From JARRRD01 sp037381085 (GTDB lineage: Bacteria > Nitrospirota > Thermodesulfovibrionia > Thermodesulfovibrionales > UBA6898), in assembly GCA_037381085.1 (NCBI GenBank), contig JARRRD010000066.1:1-19404 (forward strand): 19,404 bases of DNA, written 5' to 3'. The translations under genes were made by a program, and so were the position numbers. The notes beneath the pieces were generated by a model. It was not told where the DNA came from, did no database searches, and saw nothing but the letters and a program-made list of their open reading frames with translations. Position 1 is the first letter of the stretch. Every line of letters begins with the position of its first letter. Positions 8,237 through 14,750 of the stretch are shown piece by piece.

Positions 8237-8511
8237 CCCCCCTCCTGCGGTCCTCTCTCATCCTCCGGCTTTAAAGTCGGCTTCTCTTCTACGGCTTCCT
8301 CTCCCGTGATCTTTTTGCCCTCCTCCCCCGCTTCTTTCCGGATTTCCTCGAACTCCGATTCCATCTGCATCTTGGCGTCATAAATGCCCTTACGCAGTTC
8401 CCCGATCCACTTTCCCAGCGTCCTGCCTACCTCGGGCAGTCTCTTGGGGCCGAACACCAGGAGGGCAACCACAAATATTATTACCAACTCCTGAAAACCT
8501 ATGTCGAACAT
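8237..8511 (-). CDS. tatB: Twin-arginine translocase small subunit TatB-like, C-terminus lost in gap
   Basis: A single-pass inner-membrane protein that works with TatC in exporting folded proteins. The start MFDIGFQELVIIFVVALLVF is a typical TatA/B membrane helix. The hinge GPKRLPEVGRTLGKW and an amphipathic helix follow, and then a charged, flexible tail (EEGKKITGEEAVEEKP) runs into the N run after 91 residues. The opening MFDIGF and the GP hinge favour TatB over TatA, but the families intergrade. No second TatA-type gene is adjacent. The ATG at 8511 has GAGGAG about 8 bases upstream. The stop codon is not visible. Reading on through the N run is not justified. Confidence 0.9.
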
Positions 8512-8561
8512 CGGACGCTCCTCTGCCGAACTACCGTAGTGAAATTATTCGCGACACAAAC

Positions 8562-9344
8562 TTATTCTTCCTCGTATATTTTCCTGATTACCTTCTTTTC
8601 CGGCGGAGGAGTAAAGCTTACGGAAAAAAGGATCCTGAATTCCGGACTCCGGGCCTTGAGGTCGAGGCCGGCTCCTATCGTTGTGTATATATTGTCGGTT
8701 GTTCTGAGTCTGTATCCGAAACGGGCTTCCACATGTTTATACTCGTTGTCAAAATAATCTTTTTGCACAAGAACCTCGCTCAGTATGGCAAAATTGTGAG
8801 CGGCGGCAAGCTCAACCCCTCCACGGAACGTCAGTTCATCGAAAAGCTTCCCTGACCCGGGCCGTTCATAAAATACGTTGAAGTGCCCCTTAAAAGGGCC
8901 CACCCTCTTGCTGACGATAAGTCCACCCCCGAAACTCCCGTTTGTACTGAACTCGCTTCGACCGTTGTTTATTGACGCACTTATGACATATGCGAGCGAG
9001 GGCCCGTATTTCCCCTCGTTGTAAAACCTGTGTTTAAACCCGAAGGCGATATCTTCCATGCCGTCGACGTGATCCGAAAAATGATACACATAAGGCACGG
9101 TGATATCGAATTCAAGCGAATCCGAGATGCCGTAGGCTCCCACTAGGGCGAACCTGTAAAAATTGGGGTCCTTGGACTTTTCAAAGCTGGTCTCGAAAGC
9201 CGCCTTGTTCTTCGAAAGACTCTCGGCGCTGAAAGTGGAAAAAACACCGTAGGGTGCGACGGGCTGAAGACCCAGGATATCGAAAGCATATGACCGGTTC
9301 GGCAAGAGGAGAAGCAGGAAAATGAGCAACAAGACTCTTTTCAT
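8562..9344 (-). CDS. Probable outer-membrane beta-barrel protein with signal peptide
   Basis: A 260-residue exported protein. I choose the ATG at 9344, which gives a clean signal peptide MKRVLLLIFLLLLLPNRSYA, over an in-frame TTG 30 bases earlier. The mature part alternates hydrophobic and polar residues and has repeated aromatic-rich strands (FYRFALVGAYGISDSLEFDI, GHFNVFYERPG, VEARFGYRL), as in outer-membrane barrels. The pattern resembles families loosely annotated as MetA-pathway or transporter-like barrels, but I cannot assign a substrate. A charged tail PPPEKKVIRKIYEEE follows the last strand. A TTGACA/TATTTT promoter lies directly upstream. The tatB start is 50 bases downstream, so the gene could be the first of the tat operon or a separate unit. 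The function remains unknown. Confidence 0.75.
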   Translation of the reverse strand: MKRVLLLIFLLLLLPNRSYAFDILGLQPVAPYGVFSTFSAESLSKNKAAFETSFEKSKDPNFYRFALVGAYGISDSLEFDITVPYVYHFSDHVDGMEDIAFGFKHRFYNEGKYGPSLAYVISASINNGRSEFSTNGSFGGGLIVSKRVGPFKGHFNVFYERPGSGKLFDELTFRGGVELAAAHNFAILSEVLVQKDYFDNEYKHVEARFGYRLRTTDNIYTTIGAGLDLKARSPEFRILFSVSFTPPPEKKVIRKIYEEE

Positions 9345-9352
9345 TACTAGAG

Positions 9353-9381
9353 AAAATAACAGAAAATTGTACAACTGTCAA
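9353..9381 (-). promoter_or_regulatory. Candidate sigma-70 promoter of the outer-membrane protein gene
   Basis: On the minus strand TTGACA (9376-9381, six of six) is followed by a 17-base spacer and TATTTT (9353-9358, four of six). Transcription would start near 9346, only about 2 bases before the ATG at 9344. No convincing Shine-Dalgarno sequence precedes that ATG, so the message could be nearly leaderless. The call is by motif reading only. Confidence 0.5.
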
Positions 9382-9530
9382 TCGATGCCAGGGTCCCCGG
9401 GCACGAAGCGGCGCCTCTTCTTTCCAGCTCTCTCCAGGGCGCTCGGCGGCCTGCTCACGGCAATATAAGGGATCCTGTCGGTTGTCGGTGTTTCGTTGAC
9501 AAAATAATCGATAACTAAATATAATGAAAG
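9378..9530 (-). pseudogene. Coding-like open frame without start codon (possible gene remnant)
   Basis: In the 210-base divergent region one minus-strand frame stays open for about 50 codons and ends in TGA at 9378-9380. It reads in part TDRIPYIAVSRPPSALERAG and finishes VPGDPGID. Third positions and amino-acid composition look like the neighbouring genes, but there is no ATG or TTG. The only in-frame GTGs (9456-9458, 9402-9404) would leave 27 residues or fewer. The trxA promoter lies over its upstream end. It may be the tail of a lost gene or chance. I do not recognise the protein. Confidence 0.25.
9496..9525 (+). promoter_or_regulatory. Near-consensus sigma-70 promoter of trxA
   Basis: TTGACA at 9496-9501 and TATAAT at 9520-9525 both match consensus at all six positions, separated by 18 bases. 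The start of transcription would be near 9532, giving a leader of about 23 bases that carries AGGAGG at 9541-9546, eight bases before the trxA ATG. This predicts strong constitutive expression of trxA, with read-through into the TlpA-like gene and ffh. Confidence 0.8.
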
Positions 9531-9554
9531 AGTTTATCCGAGGAGGTAAGAGCT

Positions 9555-9887
9555 ATGGCTGAAGGATTGCTTGAGGTTACAACAGCGTCGTGGGAGAAGG
9601 AAGTTCTGAACGACAGCGGACTCGTGATGATCGATTTCTGGGCAGTGTGGTGCGGCCCGTGCCGTATAATCGCTCCAACCGTCGAGGAACTGGCAAAGGA
9701 ATATTCGGGCAAGGTCAAGGTCTGTAAATTGAATACCGACGAAAATCCCGAGATTGCAAGCAGGTATAAGATAATGGGCATACCTACTCTCATGTTCTTC
9801 AAGGGCGGCCAGAAGGTGGACCAGATTGTCGGCGCAGTCCCAAAACCGCAGTTGAAGGCGAAGATCGATGCCATTCTCGGCTCCTGA
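9555..9887 (+). CDS. trxA: Thioredoxin
   Basis: Cytoplasmic disulfide reductase of 110 residues, the usual size for bacterial TrxA. The active site is WCGPC (residues 32-36, Cys33 and Cys36). It is preceded by the conserved VMIDFWA strand, and the cis-proline loop follows as GIPTL. The C-terminal helix ends KAKIDAILGS. The start ATG at 9555 has an excellent ribosome site (AGGAGG, 8-base spacing) and a consensus promoter 30-60 bases upstream. It is followed after 41 bases by a second thioredoxin-fold protein that is exported, so the two may serve different compartments. Thioredoxin reductase is not in this window. Confidence 0.96.
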   Translation: MAEGLLEVTTASWEKEVLNDSGLVMIDFWAVWCGPCRIIAPTVEELAKEYSGKVKVCKLNTDENPEIASRYKIMGIPTLMFFKGGQKVDQIVGAVPKPQLKAKIDAILGS

Positions 9888-9928
9888 TTTCTCTGTGAAC
9901 CGTCTTTTTCCCGTTCGCAGCCGCTGAC

Positions 9929-10495
9929 ATGAGCCGCCGTCGGAATGTTGACGGGATCGGTCTGACACAGGCTGTCGCCGTCATTCTCATTCTTCTTTCC
10001 TCGGTGATCCTTTTTTCGTGCTCCAAGGATCAGGGAGGGGACGGGAATGGAGCGCGTTCTTCCGCCCGGACGGGAACCGCCGCGCCTGATTTTACGCTTC
10101 AGGACCTGCACGGCAGGGACGTAACGCTGTCGCAGTTCAGGGGCAAGGTGGTCCTCCTGGAATTCTGGGCAACGTGGTGTCCGCCATGCCGCGCTACGGT
10201 CCCCGAACTTGTCGCTCTTCAGGGAAGATATAAAGGCAGGGCGTTTACTGTCCTGGGGATTTCAGTTGATGACGAGGGTGGGAACCTCAGGGCGGAATTA
10301 TCGGATTTCTCCGGGAAGTTTCATATCAATTATCCGGTGCTCCTGGGGAACGAGGCTGTGGAGCGTGATTACAAGGTCTGGAGCATCCCCCGAAGTTTCC
10401 TCATCGATAAGAATGGGAAGATCAGGGACTCATACTCGGGGTACATTGATCAGTACGAAAGCAAGGTTTCATCGGAGGTTGAAAGACTGTTATAG
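9929..10495 (+). CDS. TlpA/ResA-like thiol-disulfide lipoprotein
   Basis: A 188-residue thioredoxin-fold protein anchored outside the inner membrane. The basic start MSRRR and a hydrophobic stretch lead to a lipobox ending LFSC, so Cys31 is the likely lipidated residue. A short linker rich in G, S, R and A follows. The AhpC-TSA/redoxin-type core begins APDFTLQDLHGRDVTLSQF and carries the active site WCPPC (Cys84, Cys87). The loop SIPRSFLIDKNGKI is typical of TlpA and ResA. Such proteins reduce disulfides in cytochrome c maturation or other periplasmic targets; which applies here cannot be read. No clear Shine-Dalgarno is seen before the ATG. Its TAG stop directly abuts the ATG of ffh. Confidence 0.9.
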   Translation: MSRRRNVDGIGLTQAVAVILILLSSVILFSCSKDQGGDGNGARSSARTGTAAPDFTLQDLHGRDVTLSQFRGKVVLLEFWATWCPPCRATVPELVALQGRYKGRAFTVLGISVDDEGGNLRAELSDFSGKFHINYPVLLGNEAVERDYKVWSIPRSFLIDKNGKIRDSYSGYIDQYESKVSSEVERLL

Positions 10496-11815
10496 ATGTT
10501 CGAAAGCATAAATGAAAAATTAGAGGCCGTTTTCAAGAAGCTCAAAGGCAGGGGGCTGCTGAAAGAAGAGGACGTCGAGACGGCCCTGAAGGAGATAAGG
10601 CTCGTCCTGCTTGAGGCAGACGTCAATTTCAGGGTCGCGAAAGACTTTGTCGAAAAGATCAAGGTCAAGGCGGTGGGTAAAGACGTCCTCGAAAGTCTCA
10701 CGCCGGGGCAGCAGGTGGTCAAGATAGTCAATGACGAACTCTGTGAACTGCTGGGTAAAGCAAACAGCAGGATTACGCTCTCTCCGAATCCTCCGACCAT
10801 TGTCATGATGGTAGGCCTTCAGGGTTCGGGCAAAACGACCACATCAGCGAAGCTCGCGAGGTTTTTCAAGAAGGAAGGCCGCCGCCCCATGCTTGTTGCC
10901 TGCGACCTGCAGAGGCCGGCTGCCATTGACCAGCTCGTGACTCTCGGGGATCAGATCGGCGTGGCTGTCTTTTCGTCACGGGAGATCAAGGACCCCGTGG
11001 CGCTTGCCCGTGAGGCAGTGAAGAAGGCAAAAGCCGAGGCCCATGACATCCTCATCGTGGATACTGCCGGAAGACTCCACGTTGATGAGGCCCTCATGAA
11101 TGAACTCAAAGAAATCAGGGAGTGCGTAATTCCCCGGGAGATCCTGCTCGTCGCCGACGCAATGACTGGCCAGGATGCCGTAAACATCGCGAAGCAGTTC
11201 AACGACCAGATAGGTATCGATGGAATAGTCCTCACAAAGATGGATGGAGATGCGAGGGGAGGAGCCGCGCTCTCCATCAGGGCCATTACAGGCAAGCCTA
11301 TCAAGTTTATCGGCGCCGGCGAAAAGATAGATATGATCGAACCGTTCCACCCGGACCGCATAGCGTCAAGGATCCTGGGCATGGGAGATATGCTAAGCCT
11401 TATCGAACAGGCCCAGAAGACTTTCGACCAGAGAGAGGCCGAAAACCTGCAGAAACGGATACTGGAAGATTCCTTCACTTTCGACGATCTCAGGGAACAG
11501 TTGAAGAAGATAAGGAGCATGGGACCATTGGAGAACATTCTGGGAATGATCCCGGGACTGCCCAAGGTGAAGAATGTGTCTGTCGATGAGAGGGAGTTCG
11601 TCAAGATAGAGGCGATAATCAATTCCATGACGAAGAAGGAAAAGATGAATCATAACATCATCAATGGAAGCAGGAGAAAGAGAATCGCCCAGGGAAGCGG
11701 CACGACCGTGACCGACGTCAACAAGGTCATGAAACAATATCTCGAATTGAGGAAGATGCTCAAGATGTTTAAGGGAAAAAAGAACATCAAGATACCGAAA
11801 CTTTTCCCTTTTTAG
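10496..11815 (+). CDS. ffh: Signal recognition particle protein Ffh (SRP54)
   Basis: The GTPase of the signal recognition particle, which brings ribosomes making membrane proteins to FtsY at the membrane. At 439 residues it is close to the usual length. The N domain (about 1-90) is followed by the G domain with P-loop GLQGSGKTTT near residue 107, DTAGRL and TKMDGDARGGAALSI. The methionine-rich M domain (about 305-439) contains GPLENILGMIPGLPKV and RRKRIAQGSGT for 4.5S RNA binding. The start codon touches the stop of the upstream gene. GGAGG lies about 17 bases upstream, so coupling is likely. The 3' end of the gene encodes a hairpin, and the rpsP block follows. Confidence 0.97.
   Translation: MFESINEKLEAVFKKLKGRGLLKEEDVETALKEIRLVLLEADVNFRVAKDFVEKIKVKAVGKDVLESLTPGQQVVKIVNDELCELLGKANSRITLSPNPPTIVMMVGLQGSGKTTTSAKLARFFKKEGRRPMLVACDLQRPAAIDQLVTLGDQIGVAVFSSREIKDPVALAREAVKKAKAEAHDILIVDTAGRLHVDEALMNELKEIRECVIPREILLVADAMTGQDAVNIAKQFNDQIGIDGIVLTKMDGDARGGAALSIRAITGKPIKFIGAGEKIDMIEPFHPDRIASRILGMGDMLSLIEQAQKTFDQREAENLQKRILEDSFTFDDLREQLKKIRSMGPLENILGMIPGLPKVKNVSVDEREFVKIEAIINSMTKKEKMNHNIINGSRRKRIAQGSGTTVTDVNKVMKQYLELRKMLKMFKGKKNIKIPKLFPF
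11771..11814 (+). terminator. Candidate hairpin at the end of ffh
   Basis: AAGGGAAAA (11771-11779) pairs perfectly with TTTTCCCTT (11802-11810), giving 9 bp with a 22-base loop, followed by TTT. It lies inside the last codons of ffh, just before a candidate rpsP promoter. The long loop and A/T-rich stem make it weak as an intrinsic terminator. It may attenuate read-through. Confidence 0.3.
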
Positions 11816-11819
11816 CTTC

Positions 11820-11849
11820 TTTACTTTGCAGACGCGGATATATTACAAT
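11820..11849 (+). promoter_or_regulatory. Candidate promoter for the rpsP-rnhB block
   Basis: TTTACT at 11820-11825 (four of six) and TACAAT at 11844-11849 (five of six) are 18 bases apart, placing the start of transcription near 11856. The match is moderate, but the position just after the ffh stop and before a strong ribosome site fits an internal promoter of the translation operon. Confidence 0.4.
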
Positions 11850-11875
11850 TTGACATATTTCACAGGAGGTGTTTT

Positions 11876-12112
11876 TTGGTCAAGATACGGTTAACAAGGA
11901 TGGGAGCACATAAGAGACCTTTTTACAGGTTGGTAGTAACGGATTCACGCGTGAGAAGAGACGGCCCCTTCATAGAAATTCTGGGAACGTATGATCCCCT
12001 GAAAGAGCCTTCAGAGGTCAAGGTTGACCTGGAGAAAGCCAGAACATGGTTACAAAGAGGAGCGCAACCCACTGATACCGCAAGGAAGCTGATGCAAAGG
12101 GCCGGTCTGTAA
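11876..12112 (+). CDS. rpsP: 30S ribosomal protein S16, TTG start
   Basis: S16 binds 16S rRNA early in 30S assembly. The 78-residue product opens MVKIRLTRMGAHKRPFYRLV, the standard S16 beginning, and continues with DSRVRRDGPFIEILGTYDPL. The start is TTG at 11876. It is supported by AGGAGGT at 11864-11870 (5-base spacing) and by alignment with the family N-terminus, and no ATG fits. The use of TTG under a strong ribosome site is the only unusual point. It leads the conserved block rpsP-khpA-rimM-trmD-rplS-rnhB, which is transcribed in the same direction as ffh. Confidence 0.97.
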   Translation: MVKIRLTRMGAHKRPFYRLVVTDSRVRRDGPFIEILGTYDPLKEPSEVKVDLEKARTWLQRGAQPTDTARKLMQRAGL

Positions 12113-12141
12113 CGGCCCCAATTTCACATGGAGGTGGAACG

Positions 12142-12372
12142 ATGAAAGAGTTGGTTGACAGGATGGCTAAAGCACTCGTGGACAAACCTGAGGATGTGGT
12201 TGTGAATGAGATTGATGGCGAAAAGACCACCGTCTATGAACTGAGGGTCGCGTCAAGCGACCTCGGGAAAGTGATCGGTAAGCAGGGGAAGACAGCGCGG
12301 GCCATGCGGACGATCCTCAGTGCCGCCGGCACAAAAATAGGCAAGCGTTGCGTGCTCGAAATTCTGGAATAA
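12142..12372 (+). CDS. khpA: KH-domain RNA-binding protein KhpA (YlqC family)
   Basis: A 76-residue single KH domain, the usual size of KhpA. The RNA-binding GxxG loop appears as VIGKQGKTARAMRTI, preceded by YELRVASSDLGK. In Gram-positive bacteria KhpA pairs with KhpB (Jag) as an RNA chaperone linked to cell elongation and division, but its role in this lineage is not established. Its place between rpsP and rimM is the classical one. GGAGGTGG lies 4 bases or so before the ATG. The 3' end overlaps the only conventional start codon available for rimM. Confidence 0.95.
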   Translation: MKELVDRMAKALVDKPEDVVVNEIDGEKTTVYELRVASSDLGKVIGKQGKTARAMRTILSAAGTKIGKRCVLEILE

Positions 12373-12893
12373 GAGGACAAACTTTCAACGACTCTGATCT
12401 TACCGCCTTAGCCAAACTCCTGAAAGAACGGGGGATAAAGGGAGAAATTAAGGCCCTGCCCCTCTCTCCCAAGATCGCCTTTCTGAGGCCCGGAAGCACC
12501 GTTTATTTGTCGTCGGATGCAGGTTTGCGCCGGGCCACTGTCAGCTCGATAAGGCCTGTCGGCAAACACTTCGGCATTTCCTTCCTTGGCGTTGACGACG
12601 TCGAATCCGCGGCCCGCTACAGGAACTCTTTCGTGAAGGTTACCAGAGAGTCTATTCCTCGTGAGAAAGGGGAATTCTTTTGGGATGAATTGATCGGACT
12701 GACGGTCATTACCGGGGAGGGAACAGTCATCGGAAAAGTTCAGGACATCCTTGAAACAGGAAGTAATGACGTGTATATTGTGCGAGGCGGCGGACGGGAA
12801 TATCTGATACCGGCCATACGGGATGTCATAAAGAAAATTGACCCGGTGCGCGGCAGGATTCTCATAGAAGTGATGGAAGGGATGCTGGACTAA
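12348..12893 (+). CDS. rimM: Ribosome maturation factor RimM (start uncertain)
   Basis: RimM assists 30S head assembly and binds S19. The family N-terminus is seen as ALAKLLKERGIKGEIK at about residues 20-35 of the longest frame. A beta-barrel half follows, and then the PRC-barrel segment FFWDELIGLTVITGEGTVIG and YLIPAIRDVIKKID near the C-terminus. The only conventional start that keeps this N-terminus is TTG at 12348, 25 bases inside khpA and without a good ribosome site. An AGAGGA at 12372-12377 is well placed for a start near 12384-12387, but there the codons are TTC and AAC. Gene identity is firm; the true N-terminus is not. It is co-transcribed with trmD. Confidence 0.92.
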   Translation: MRARNSGIRGQTFNDSDLTALAKLLKERGIKGEIKALPLSPKIAFLRPGSTVYLSSDAGLRRATVSSIRPVGKHFGISFLGVDDVESAARYRNSFVKVTRESIPREKGEFFWDELIGLTVITGEGTVIGKVQDILETGSNDVYIVRGGGREYLIPAIRDVIKKIDPVRGRILIEVMEGMLD

Positions 12894-12901
12894 GTGTCCG
12901 T

Positions 12902-13639
12902 ATGAATTTTCACATTGTCACAATCTTTCCGGACATGGTCCGCCCATATCTCGGTGAAAGCATCCTCAAGAGGGCCATCACGGGCGGATCTGTGGGCGTT
13001 CAGGTGCACAACCTGCGTGATTACACGGAAGACAAGCACCGGACAACCGACGATTACCCTTACGGCGGAGGGGCCGGAATGGTCATGAAACCGGAGCCTT
13101 TTTTCAGGATTGCCGAAGATTTGTGGCCCACGAAAGGGAAGAGAAGGATCATTCTCCTTTCACCCCAGGGCAGGATATTCGATCAGGGTGTGGCCCGCGA
13201 ACTGTCGATGGAGGAGAGGGAAGTGGTGTTCTTTTGCGGCAGATATGAAGCCATAGACGAAAGGGTGAGGGAAGAACTGGCGGACGATGAAATTTCCATA
13301 GGGGATTACGTTTTGACTGGCGGAGAACTGCCCGCTTTGGTTATAATAGATGCCGTTGTCAGGCTCGTGCCTGGTGTGCTTGGAGACGCCCGCTCTTCCG
13401 TGGAGGATTCTTTTTCCTGCGGACTGCTTGACTATCCGCACTATACGCGGCCTGAAATTTTTCGGGGCATGAAGGTGCCCGGGGTTCTGCTGTCCGGCAA
13501 CCACAGTGAAATCGCCAGGTGGAGGCGGAAACAGTCCCTCAAGCGGACTGCCGAGAAGAGACCGCAACTTATCGAGAAATATATGTTGTCGTGCAAGGAC
13601 GAGAAAATACTGGAAGAGATAAAGGAGGAGTTGAAATGA
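12902..13639 (+). CDS. trmD: tRNA (guanine-N1)-methyltransferase TrmD
   Basis: TrmD methylates G37 of tRNAs with S-adenosylmethionine, preventing frameshifting. At 245 residues it has normal length. Visible marks are MNFHIVTIFPDMVRPYLGES at the start, DDYPYGGGAGMVMKPEP, the trefoil-knot cofactor region GRYEAIDERVRE and IGDYVLTGGELPALVIIDAV, and the C-terminal GNHSEIARWRRKQSLKRT. The ATG is 8 bases after the rimM stop. The TGA stop overlaps the ATG of rplS in an ATGA arrangement, so termination and reinitiation are probably coupled. Confidence 0.98.
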   Translation: MNFHIVTIFPDMVRPYLGESILKRAITGGSVGVQVHNLRDYTEDKHRTTDDYPYGGGAGMVMKPEPFFRIAEDLWPTKGKRRIILLSPQGRIFDQGVARELSMEEREVVFFCGRYEAIDERVREELADDEISIGDYVLTGGELPALVIIDAVVRLVPGVLGDARSSVEDSFSCGLLDYPHYTRPEIFRGMKVPGVLLSGNHSEIARWRRKQSLKRTAEKRPQLIEKYMLSCKDEKILEEIKEELK

Positions 13640-14001
13640 ATATGATAGATTCCGTCGAGGAAGGTTATAAGAGGGATCTCGGAAATATCGACATCGGTGA
13701 CACGATAAAGGTATTTGTAAAGGTCGTAGAGGGAGACAAAGAGAGGATCCAGCCTTTTCAGGGCGCGGTCATCGCCAGAAAAGGAAGCGGTACCAGGGAA
13801 ACCTTCATGGTAAGGAAGGTCTCCTTCGGTGTCGGGGTCGAAAGAATATTCCCCGTCTGTTCTCCCGCCATAAGCAGGGTTGAAATTGTGAAGAAGGGCG
13901 ATGTCAGAAAGGCCAAGCTCTATTACATTCGGAGCAAGAAAGGCAAGGCGGCCAAGATCAAGGAGAAAGAATTCTCCAACCGAGGGATTAAGATCAATTA
14001 A
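13636..14001 (+). CDS. rplS: 50S ribosomal protein L19
   Basis: L19 lies at the interface of the two ribosomal subunits. I start it at ATG 13636 (MNMIDSVEEGYKRDL, 121 residues, normal length). AAAGGAGG lies at 13621-13628 and the start overlaps the trmD stop (ATGA); a longer in-frame extension into trmD is not used. Family marks are IGDTIKVFVKVVEGDKERIQ, FQGAVIARKG, RKVSFGVGVERIFPVCSP and KLYYIRSKKGKAAKI. A second ATG two codons later (13642) is possible but less well spaced from the ribosome site. Confidence 0.97.
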   Translation: MNMIDSVEEGYKRDLGNIDIGDTIKVFVKVVEGDKERIQPFQGAVIARKGSGTRETFMVRKVSFGVGVERIFPVCSPAISRVEIVKKGDVRKAKLYYIRSKKGKAAKIKEKEFSNRGIKIN

Positions 14002-14051
14002 TCCGCAAACGTCCTCCTGCGGACTGATTTACTGTCGGCGGTCTGTTCTGA

Positions 14052-14663
14052 GTGGATATATATCAGCATGACTCTTCTTTGAGGGAGGAAGGCTTTCGAG
14101 TACTGGCGGGGGTCGACGAGGCAGGGCGGGGTCCTGTCGCCGGTCCCGTAGTGGCAGCCGCCGTTGTCCTGCCCGATCACGTGAGAATCAATCGCCTGCG
14201 CGATTCAAAAAAGGTACCTGAAAAGGAACGGGAAACTCTTTTCCGGGATATACTCTGTCTGGCGGAGGATATCGGTGTAGGAGTCGTCGAACACGATGAG
14301 ATAGACCGGCTGAACATATTGAGGGCCACCCGGAAAGCCATGCAGTCGGCGGTCAAGGATCTCCGGCTGGCCCCTGATCTCGTAGTCATTGATGCCGTAA
14401 CCCTCCCTTCCCTGGAAGTGAGGCAGATCTCCTTTTTCAAGGCGGAGTCAAAAAGCGCCTCGGTCGCTGCCGCATCAATCGTTGCAAAATATGTAAGAGA
14501 TGCGATCATGCTGAGGTACCACGAGGTCTATCCCGCATACAACTTCAGAAAGAACAAGGGATACTGCACCGCGGAGCACATGGAGATGATACGTCTCTAC
14601 GGTCCCTGTCCTATCCACAGGAAAAGCTTCAGACAGGTGATGTCGCTGCCATTGCCGTTGTGA
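14052..14663 (+). CDS. rnhB: Ribonuclease HII, GTG start
   Basis: RNase HII cuts RNA in RNA-DNA hybrids and removes misincorporated ribonucleotides. The 203-residue product carries the signature AGVDEAGRGPVAGPVVAAAV with the first two catalytic acids, then DLVVIDAVTLP with the next acid, and KAESKSASVAAASIVAKYVR. It ends with KNKGYCTAEHMEMIRLYGP, typical of the family. I use GTG at 14052 because homologues usually have 15-25 residues before the catalytic GVDEAGRG. An in-frame TTG at 14079 would shorten this. No strong ribosome site precedes it. It is the last gene of the translation block. Confidence 0.95.
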   Translation: MDIYQHDSSLREEGFRVLAGVDEAGRGPVAGPVVAAAVVLPDHVRINRLRDSKKVPEKERETLFRDILCLAEDIGVGVVEHDEIDRLNILRATRKAMQSAVKDLRLAPDLVVIDAVTLPSLEVRQISFFKAESKSASVAAASIVAKYVRDAIMLRYHEVYPAYNFRKNKGYCTAEHMEMIRLYGPCPIHRKSFRQVMSLPLPL

Positions 14664-14713
14664 GCAGGGCGTTATGTTATTTCCCGATAGGGAGTAGCCG
14701 CTTCGATTTTGAA

Positions 14714-14743
14714 TTGAGTTATGACCGTTTTTTGGAATATAAT
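14714..14743 (+). promoter_or_regulatory. Candidate promoter overlapping the 5' end of the DtxR-type regulator
   Basis: TTGAGT at 14714-14719 (four of six) and a perfect TATAAT at 14738-14743 are 18 bases apart. Initiation would fall near 14750, at or next to the ATG at 14751. This would exclude the upstream in-frame ATG at 14721 from the message and makes a leaderless transcript possible. I see no clear dyad operator around it. Confidence 0.5.
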
Positions 14744-14750
14744 TACTTCA

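Noticed and set aside
8237..8261. An apparent in-frame tatC start (MREDRRRG) on the far side of the N run
   Set aside because: Those residues come from the end of tatB in another phase and do not resemble any TatC N-terminus. The gap length is unreliable.
8068..8511. tatB reading on through the N run into tatC sequence
   Set aside because: The extension beyond 8237 crosses undetermined bases and then reads tatC out of phase. It is an artefact of treating N as coding.
14002..14023. A 6-bp stem (TCCGCA/TGCGGA) between rplS and rnhB
   Set aside because: It has a 10-base loop and no T run. It is too weak to call a terminator, though minor attenuation cannot be excluded.
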